A stretch of DNA of 64,000 nucleotides from Teretinema sp942493045. GTDB lineage: Bacteria > Spirochaetota > Spirochaetia > Treponematales > Treponemataceae. Below, piece after piece: positions 58,794-64,000 of this stretch. Location: positions 186,001-250,000 of the forward strand of contig OW818665.1 in assembly GCA_942493045.1 (NCBI GenBank). The letters run 5' to 3'. Both the position numbers and the translations under genes were made by a program. The notes beneath the pieces are model-generated. The model saw only the letters and a list, made by a program, of their open reading frames with translations, did no database searches and was not told where the DNA came from. Positions within the stretch are counted from its first letter, which is position 1; the number at the start of each line of letters is the position of its first letter.

Positions 58794-60011
58794 CTACCCC
58801 TTTACAGCACGGGCCAGTTCGGCGCCGCGCGCTTTAAGGGTAGCTAGGTCCGCGGCGGAGGGGATGCCCTGCCATTCCACGGATTCCAGACTGTCCCATT
58901 TCAGGCCTTCGATCATCGTTTCATACTCTTTTTTGGCGCCGCCGACCCAGCCCCAACTGCCGATGCGCAGGGCTTTTTTGCCGGTGAAGTGCTTGCGCTG
59001 GAAGAGGTCCAGGATGTGGGCCATCGGCGGGAACATCTTGTACTCGTAGGTTGGCATGGCCAGTACCAGGGCGGCGGCCTTGTAGGCGTCGGCGAGCACA
59101 AAGGAAGCGTCGGTGTCCGGAACCTGATGGATGGTGTAGGGCACTTTTTCGGTTTCGATCCCGGCGATGACTGCATCCAGGCCGGCCTTGGTGTAGCCGT
59201 ACATTGAACCCCAGATCACGCAGATTTCTTTCTCGCAGGGCGTAGTGCCGGTGTTGTACCCGGCATAGGCGGCGTAGCGGTTGATAATTGTTTGAGGGTT
59301 TTTGCGCCAGATTAAACCGTGGCTCGGCGCGATCACTTTGACCGGCAGACTTCCCAGCTGGGCAAGGGCCTTGGTAACAAAGGCCGAAAAGCTTGAGACG
59401 ATATTCGAATAGTAGCGCAGGGCTTCTTTTTCGTAGAACAGGTGTTCATCGGCGCTGAATTCGTCGTCGAAAACCCGGTCACCGAGGGTGCCGTAGGAGC
59501 CGAAACCGTCACAGCTGAACAGTATACCGGCGCTGGCTTCCCAGGTCATCATCGTCTCCGGCCAATGGATGTTGGGTGTCTCGAAAAATTCGAGGATGAT
59601 ACCGGAGCCCAGATCGAGCTTTTCGCCGGTTTTGACAGCGCGCAGGTTTTCAGTAATTTTGAAAAACTTTTCGACCATGGCGATACCCTTGGCCGTGGAG
59701 AGGATCTGCACCGACGGGTTGCGCCGGCGGATTTCGAGGATAAAGGCCGTATGGTCCGGCTCCAGATGGTTCAGGATCAGGTAATCGATTTTCTCGAAAC
59801 TGCTGCCGGCGTCGGCAAGCTGGGCCTCAAACTGGGCGATGGAGCCGGCCCAGTCTTTGGCCAGATCGATCAGCGCGGTCTTGTCGCCTTTGACTATATA
59901 GGAATTGAGAGTGACACCGTTCGGTATCGGCCAGATGCCCTCAAAGCGGGCGGAAGTCTTGATATCGGCGTGCAACGCAAAAACATTTTTGGAAACTTGA
60001 TGTGCTTTCAT
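58794..60011 (-). CDS. Flavodiiron protein (FprA-type A-type flavoprotein)
   Basis: Reduces O2 or NO in anaerobes. From the start at 60011 it has 405 residues: a metallo-beta-lactamase-like diiron domain with HLEPDH, IHWPETM (His), SCDGFGSYG (Asp) and APSHGLIW (His), then a flavodoxin domain (WGSMYGYTKAGLDAV loop) binding FMN. It has no C-terminal rubredoxin or reductase domain, so it needs a separate electron donor. No Shine-Dalgarno precedes the ATG; the promoter predicts +1 one base upstream. Confidence 0.95.
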   Translation of the reverse strand: MKAHQVSKNVFALHADIKTSARFEGIWPIPNGVTLNSYIVKGDKTALIDLAKDWAGSIAQFEAQLADAGSSFEKIDYLILNHLEPDHTAFILEIRRRNPSVQILSTAKGIAMVEKFFKITENLRAVKTGEKLDLGSGIILEFFETPNIHWPETMMTWEASAGILFSCDGFGSYGTLGDRVFDDEFSADEHLFYEKEALRYYSNIVSSFSAFVTKALAQLGSLPVKVIAPSHGLIWRKNPQTIINRYAAYAGYNTGTTPCEKEICVIWGSMYGYTKAGLDAVIAGIETEKVPYTIHQVPDTDASFVLADAYKAAALVLAMPTYEYKMFPPMAHILDLFQRKHFTGKKALRIGSWGWVGGAKKEYETMIEGLKWDSLESVEWQGIPSAADLATLKARGAELARAVKG

Positions 60012-60047
60012 AACCGCTAATATAAACAAACAAAACGCTTTTTACAA
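60012..60047 (-). promoter_or_regulatory. Leaderless promoter of the flavodiiron gene
   Basis: Minus-strand TTGTAA (60042-60047), 17-bp spacer, TATATT (60019-60024); ATG 60011 at +2. Confidence 0.55.
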
Positions 60048-60074
60048 CTGCCGGAAACTGCTAGAATCGCTGAT
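60040..60074 (+). promoter_or_regulatory. Leaderless promoter of dus
   Basis: TAGAAT -10 (60062-60067) with a weak -35 TTTTAC (60040-60045, 16-bp spacer); ATG 60075 at about +2, with no Shine-Dalgarno. Its -35 overlaps that of the divergent flavodiiron promoter. Confidence 0.4.
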
Positions 60075-61046
60075 ATGAAGCTCATTCTGGGCCCGATGGC
60101 CACCCTTACTCACGAAGCCCTGCGTACTCTCATACACCGTTTTGGTGATCCCGATGAATACTTTTCGGAGATGATTCACGCCCCATCGCTGATCAACGGC
60201 GGGCATTTCGAGAGCTGGTATATCCGCACCGCGCCCTGCCCCGAGAAAATGGTCTGGCAATTGACCGGGCCGGAGGCTCCGGCAATCGCTGAGGCAACCA
60301 GACAAGTAGCGGCAATCGGCGGCCTTGGGGTAGATATCAATATGGGCTGTTCGGCTCCGGATATTGCCCGCACCGGCGCCGGCATCGCCTGGATGCTCAA
60401 GAGCGCTCCGGTTGTCGCCGACCTGATTCACCGGGTGCGCTCCGCCCTTGATGCCGCTCCCGGACATCCCTTACGTCTGTCCGTCAAACTGCGCCTTGGC
60501 GCCGACGAGAATTATCCGCGCCTGCTGGATTTTTGCCGCCTGCTGGTAAGCGAGGGCGTGGAATTGATAACTCTGCATCCCCGCACCAAGACCGAGAAAC
60601 TGCGGCGCAGCGCCCGCTGGCAGCACGTCGCCGCCCTGGCGCGGGATCTTTCCATACCGGTATACGGCAATGGCGATGTCTCCTCCGCCGAAAAGGCTCT
60701 GGAGTATCAACAGGCCTGGCCCTGCTCCGGTATCATGATAGCCCGGGCCGCGGTAAAACAGCCCTGGATTTTCCGGGATATCCGCTCTTTGGAGGCCGGC
60801 AGCGCGCCGGCGAGCGAAAAGATCGACCATCTGGAATTGTCGCGGTTTTTTCTTTCCGAATTGGCCGAACGCCAGCCACCGGAATTTCAGCTTTCCCGGG
60901 CCCAGCGTTTTTTTTCCTGGTATTGCCAAAATTTCAGTTTCGCGCATCATGTTTCCACGCGCATCCAGAACGCAAACAGCCCCGAAGCTATCGGGGCTGT
61001 GCTTGAAGAATATTTTTCGCAGATGCCGGAAGAACAGTTCCGGTAA
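60075..61046 (+). CDS. tRNA-dihydrouridine synthase
   Basis: FMN enzyme reducing uridines in tRNA, 323 residues. The TIM barrel begins ILGPMATLTHEALRTLI, has the catalytic Cys in DINMGCSAPDIARTGAGIAWM (where SAP replaces the more common PxP), LSVKLRLG with the FMN lysine, TLHPRTKTEK in place of HGRT, and IPVYGNGDV. The Dus subclass is uncertain. It ends 5 bp before convergent adk. Confidence 0.85.
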   Translation: MKLILGPMATLTHEALRTLIHRFGDPDEYFSEMIHAPSLINGGHFESWYIRTAPCPEKMVWQLTGPEAPAIAEATRQVAAIGGLGVDINMGCSAPDIARTGAGIAWMLKSAPVVADLIHRVRSALDAAPGHPLRLSVKLRLGADENYPRLLDFCRLLVSEGVELITLHPRTKTEKLRRSARWQHVAALARDLSIPVYGNGDVSSAEKALEYQQAWPCSGIMIARAAVKQPWIFRDIRSLEAGSAPASEKIDHLELSRFFLSELAERQPPEFQLSRAQRFFSWYCQNFSFAHHVSTRIQNANSPEAIGAVLEEYFSQMPEEQFR

Positions 61047-61051
61047 GCTTT

Positions 61052-61681
61052 TTACAGCGGGAAGTGCTCCTGGAATTTTTCCAGAACGATGCCGCTCGGC
61101 GGGGCCGCGTCCACGTCGATCAGCAGGTTTTTACCCCGGTAGTAAGCGATCAGCGGGGCGGTCTGGGAGCGGTAGACCTCCAGGCGCTTGGTGATGGCTT
61201 CGATTTTGTCATCTTCGCGGATAAACAGCTCGCCGCCGCATTTGTCGCACACACCGTCTTTTTTCGGCGGTACAAACTGCACATGATAATTCTGGCTGCA
61301 GCTTTTGCAAACCCGGCGACCGGAAAGGCGGGCTACGACACCCTCATTGGCGATATCGAAATTAACGGCCTTGTCGATGGTGACGATTCCGGCCAGAGCC
61401 TCGGCCTGCGGAATGGTGCGCGGAAAGCCGTCCAGAATGAAGCCGCCGGCGGCGTCCTCTTTGGCCAGGCGCTCACGGACCAGTTCAATGGTGATATCGT
61501 CGCTGACCAGCTGGCCGGCGTCAATTATCGATTGAACCTTTATACCTAAGGGCGTTTTTTCACGGATGGCGTTTCTGAATATTTCACCGGTGGAAATATG
61601 GGGGATTTTGTACAAACCGGCTACCAGGGCAGCCAAGGTTCCCTTTCCAGCTCCGGGGGGGCCTAAAAATATCAGTTTCAT
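61052..61681 (-). CDS. adk: Adenylate kinase, zinc-binding long form
   Basis: Interconverts ADP with ATP plus AMP. The 209-residue protein has P-loop GPPGAGKGT, AMP-binding ISTGEIFRNAIREK and DGFPRT, and a long lid with four cysteines (CKSC...CDKC) that bind structural zinc, as in Gram-positive enzymes. The start at 61681 has an AAGGAG Shine-Dalgarno; the longer upstream frame is not homologous. Confidence 0.97.
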   Translation of the reverse strand: MKLIFLGPPGAGKGTLAALVAGLYKIPHISTGEIFRNAIREKTPLGIKVQSIIDAGQLVSDDITIELVRERLAKEDAAGGFILDGFPRTIPQAEALAGIVTIDKAVNFDIANEGVVARLSGRRVCKSCSQNYHVQFVPPKKDGVCDKCGGELFIREDDKIEAITKRLEVYRSQTAPLIAYYRGKNLLIDVDAAPPSGIVLEKFQEHFPL

Positions 61682-61708
61682 CGCGAACTCCTTCCGTGGG
61701 ATTTGTCT

Positions 61709-61737
61709 ATGATACTGATAAAAAAAGAACGTATCAA
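61709..61737 (-). promoter_or_regulatory. adk promoter
   Basis: Minus-strand TTGATA (61732-61737), 17-bp spacer, TATCAT (61709-61714), giving a leader of about 20 nt with a Shine-Dalgarno. Confidence 0.55.
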
Positions 61738-61751
61738 GGGGTATTGTAAAA

Positions 61752-61780
61752 TTGGTGAAATGGAAATAACCTGTGATAAT
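61752..61780 (+). promoter_or_regulatory. Promoter of the ABC exporter operon
   Basis: TTGGTG (61752-61757), 17-bp spacer, GATAAT (61775-61780), with a leader of about 30 nt and a GGGAGG Shine-Dalgarno. Confidence 0.5.
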
Positions 61781-61818
61781 CAAATCGCAGTTGAGAGGCT
61801 TTTCCGGGAGGCGGGGCA

Positions 61819-62670
61819 ATGATATCTGTTAAGGACGTTTCGTTTAGTTATACCAAAAAACCGTTTATCCGGGATGTGTCTTTCGAGGTGGCGCCGGGAG
61901 AGGTTTTTGGTTTTCTCGGTCCTTCCGGAGCTGGGAAGAGTACCCTGCAAAAAATTCTGACAGGCCTTCTCGGCGGGTATCAGGGGTCGGTGTCGGTGTT
62001 TGACACGGATATGCGCCACCATACTAACGCTTTTTACGAGCATATCGGCGTGGATTTTGAGTTTTCTAGCCTGTATGAGAAATTTACGGCCCGGGAAAAC
62101 CTGGAGTTTTTCGCGTCCCTATACCGCAAGAAGGGTGTGCCAGCCCTGCAACTGCTGGAAATGGTCGGCCTGGAGCGCGATGCCGATAAAAAGGTCGCGG
62201 AGTATTCCAAGGGCATGAAATCCCGGCTTAACTTTATTAAGGCTCTCGCGCATCAGCCGGAGGTGTTGTTTCTGGATGAGCCGACCTCCGGCCTGGACCC
62301 GGCTAATGCCCGGATTATGAAGGATATTATCCGGCAGGAGCGAGAACGCGGCCGGACTATCATTTTAACCACCCATAACATGCATGATGCCGCCGAGCTC
62401 TGCGACCGGGTGGCCTTTATCGTTGACGGTACAGTGCGCTCCCTGGACAGTCCGCGGAATCTAATCTTCGCGCATGGCGCCGCCCGCATTCAATACAGTT
62501 ATCTGGATGAAAAGGGTAGGGAACAGAGCGCGGTGGTGGAAGCCGGCGCCACTTCCTCCGACAGCCGGTTGGCAGCTCTGGTTGCCGGTAACAGCCTGCT
62601 CTCCATACATAGTCAGGAGCCGACTCTGGAAGATATTTTTATTGAGATTACCGGCAGGGCCCTCTCATGA
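61819..62670 (+). CDS. ABC transporter ATP-binding protein (exporter type)
   Basis: A 283-residue ATPase with Walker A GPSGAGKST, a signature written YSKGMKSRL instead of LSGGQ (as in multidrug/daunorubicin-type exporters), Walker B VLFLDEPTSGLDP and the His switch TTHNMHDA. The C-terminal 60 residues match the DrrA-like extension. It overlaps the first permease gene by 4 bp. Confidence 0.92.
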   Translation: MISVKDVSFSYTKKPFIRDVSFEVAPGEVFGFLGPSGAGKSTLQKILTGLLGGYQGSVSVFDTDMRHHTNAFYEHIGVDFEFSSLYEKFTARENLEFFASLYRKKGVPALQLLEMVGLERDADKKVAEYSKGMKSRLNFIKALAHQPEVLFLDEPTSGLDPANARIMKDIIRQERERGRTIILTTHNMHDAAELCDRVAFIVDGTVRSLDSPRNLIFAHGAARIQYSYLDEKGREQSAVVEAGATSSDSRLAALVAGNSLLSIHSQEPTLEDIFIEITGRALS

Positions 62671-63359
62671 AGCGCCTGTTAGCGCTGACGGGCGCCGATA
62701 TCCGTTTTCAGTTTCGCTATGGGTTTTATACCCTCTATCTGTTTATTTCCTTTTTTTACGTGGTGGTGTTGCGCCTGCTGCCCCAGTCCTGGCGGGAATC
62801 AGGCCGCTATTTGATAGTCTATTCCGATCCCGCGGCCCTCGGTCTGTTTTTTATGGGCGCGCTGTTATTGTATGAAAAAAGCGGCCGGGTGCATCCGGCC
62901 CTGGCGGTTTCTCCGTGCACGCCTTTTGAATACCTCGGCGCAAAAATACTTTCGCTGGCGCTGGTATCATTGGCTTCGGCGATCGGTATTCAACTTTTTT
63001 CCGGCGGCGGCCTCTCGGTTTTCTTTTGTATCGGGGTAGTGCTGGCCTCGGCGCTGTTAACGCTGACCGGGATTTGCCTGGGATCAGCTATTACCACGCT
63101 GAACAGCTTTTTGATTATCACAATTCCGGCCGAGCTTGTCCTGATGGTTCCGCCGGCTATCTGGTTGTTTTCCGGACGTCCTCCGGCCCTGCTGTTTCAC
63201 CCCGGCGTACTGGTCTTCGCCCTGATGTCCGGGTCGTTGCGCTTTCCGGCTCTGGGGGCCGCCGGGGTGCTTGTGGCCCTGGTTCCGCTGGCCCTTTTTG
63301 CCGCGCGCCGGTTGCAAGCGATGTTCCGTGACGGCTATTCCGCTGAGGTGTCACTATGA
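62667..63359 (+). CDS. ABC-2-type transporter permease, first
   Basis: A 230-residue membrane protein with about six hydrophobic helices and short loops, carrying an N-terminal charged segment (RLLALTGADIRFQFRYGF) that would contact the ATPase. Positioned as the first of two permeases, it likely forms a heterodimeric exporter. The substrate is unknown; it could be a drug, lipid or peptide. Confidence 0.85.
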   Translation: MKRLLALTGADIRFQFRYGFYTLYLFISFFYVVVLRLLPQSWRESGRYLIVYSDPAALGLFFMGALLLYEKSGRVHPALAVSPCTPFEYLGAKILSLALVSLASAIGIQLFSGGGLSVFFCIGVVLASALLTLTGICLGSAITTLNSFLIITIPAELVLMVPPAIWLFSGRPPALLFHPGVLVFALMSGSLRFPALGAAGVLVALVPLALFAARRLQAMFRDGYSAEVSL

Positions 63360-64000
63360 TCCGCGCGTCCTTCGCGATTTTCATGCGTCAAATTTTCCGC
63401 GACCGTATGCTGGTGATGGTGCTTTTCGCGCCTTTTATCGCCGGCGCGGCCTTCCGCTTCGGATTACCGGCCGCTGATACCCTGATACTTACCCTGACCG
63501 GTTTCGGGCCGGTGTTCGCCCCCTGGCAAGTTTTAATCGACCTTTTTTTGGCTGTGTTAACGCCTTATTTATTTTGTTTTGCCTCGGCCATGGTGATGCT
63601 GGAGGAACGCGATGAGGGAACTGCTACCTACTTGATGGTTACTCCGGTCTCCAGAACCGGCTATTTTGTTTCCCGGCTGCTCGTGCCGGCCTTGCTTTCC
63701 ATGCCTATAACGGCCCTGGTGCTGATACTTTTTGGTCAAGCCGGTTTTTCAGCTTTGTTGATCGCGGCTCTGTCCCTGGCTTCGGCCCTGGTGGCAGTCC
63801 TGGTGGTACTGTTGATTTTGGCTTTCGCGGGCAACAAGGTAGAGGGTATGGCCCTGGCCAAACTAGCCGGCCTGTATCTCGCCGGTTTGCCGCTGGCCTT
63901 TTTCCCGGACTTGCCCTTCGCATTTTTGCACAGGCTATTACCTTCCTGGTGGATAGCCCGTCTAGCCATTGACACGCAGTGGCAGAGCATTCTTGGTTTT
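63356..64000 (+). CDS. ABC-2-type transporter permease, second (partial, runs off the window)
   Basis: Starts at ATG 63356, overlapping the first permease by 4 bp (ATGA), and is open to the last base: 215 codons with no stop. The visible part (MIRASFAIFMRQIFRDRMLV...) is strongly hydrophobic with about five helices, and has the family segment MLEERDEGTATYLMVTPVSR found in ABC-2 permeases. It is the probable partner of the preceding permease. Confidence 0.85.
   Translation, partial: MIRASFAIFMRQIFRDRMLVMVLFAPFIAGAAFRFGLPAADTLILTLTGFGPVFAPWQVLIDLFLAVLTPYLFCFASAMVMLEERDEGTATYLMVTPVSRTGYFVSRLLVPALLSMPITALVLILFGQAGFSALLIAALSLASALVAVLVVLLILAFAGNKVEGMALAKLAGLYLAGLPLAFFPDLPFAFLHRLLPSWWIARLAIDTQWQSILGF

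Noticed and set aside
1..64000. tRNA, rRNA, CRISPR arrays, insertion sequences, prophage
   Set aside because: No cloverleaf TPsiC/anticodon patterns, no regularly spaced repeats, no transposase or phage structural motifs, and no terminal inverted repeats flanking genes were seen by eye.

Overview
The window is most likely from a spirochaete of the Spirochaetales/Treponema type. The evidence is a giant coiled-coil protein of a kind I associate with spirochaetes, a carD-ispD-ispF operon, many signal-peptide-bearing beta-rich envelope proteins and lipoproteins, and c-di-GMP proteins. A flavodiiron protein suggests an anaerobe. G+C is by eye in the mid-50s %, except some AT-rich intergenic regions and one outer-membrane-protein gene. 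I see no rRNA, tRNA, CRISPR array, insertion sequence or prophage. Gene order is dense, with many 1-4 bp or longer overlaps.

Layout. 1-2724: end of an outer-membrane protein, exbB, exbD, a TonB-like gene and a HAD phosphatase. 2763-6035: the coiled-coil protein. 6010-10855 (minus): an unknown gene, an OppA-like binding protein, carD, ispD and ispF (isoprenoid precursors). 10925-13064: thrS behind a T-box leader. 13015-17023 (minus): an MFS transporter and three secreted proteins of unknown function. 17120-19074: an epimerase-like enzyme and an FHA-GGDEF protein. 19104-21165: a GH13 alpha-amylase-family enzyme and a TetR repressor with two identical operators. 21337-25000: an ice-binding-type (DUF3494) lipoprotein, nnrD, and asnB behind a leader terminator. 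25235-28553: an amino-acid-type binding protein and two envelope proteins. 28639-34709: carB, carA, glnA (nitrogen assimilation together with asnB). 35002-43058: DEAD-box helicase, PAP2-like protein, metF, RqcH-like protein, M15 peptidase, GGDEF-EAL protein. 43074-47110: potABCD (polyamine uptake). 47195-49904: AKR-like protein, azlCD, small membrane proteins. 50016-54614: rplM, rpsI, recX, an unusual response regulator, a THUMP methyltransferase, a MATE exporter. 54592-56874: gpmI and a CYTH protein. 57078-64000: an outer-membrane protein, a Phd/PIN toxin-antitoxin pair, a flavodiiron protein, dus, adk, and an ABC exporter running off the window end.

The most notable signals are regulatory. 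(1) About fifteen genes have a good -10 box ending only 6-10 bp before the start codon and no Shine-Dalgarno sequence, so they look leaderless; others (thrS, adk, asnB, gpmI, metF) have ordinary leaders with strong Shine-Dalgarno sites. (2) thrS has a complete T-box with an ACC (threonine) specifier. (3) asnB has an intrinsic terminator in its 5' leader, and recX has one inside its 5' coding region. (4) Two copies of an 18-bp operator serve the tetR/amylase unit. (5) A perfect inverted repeat carries the -35 boxes of two divergent promoters at 17051-17080.
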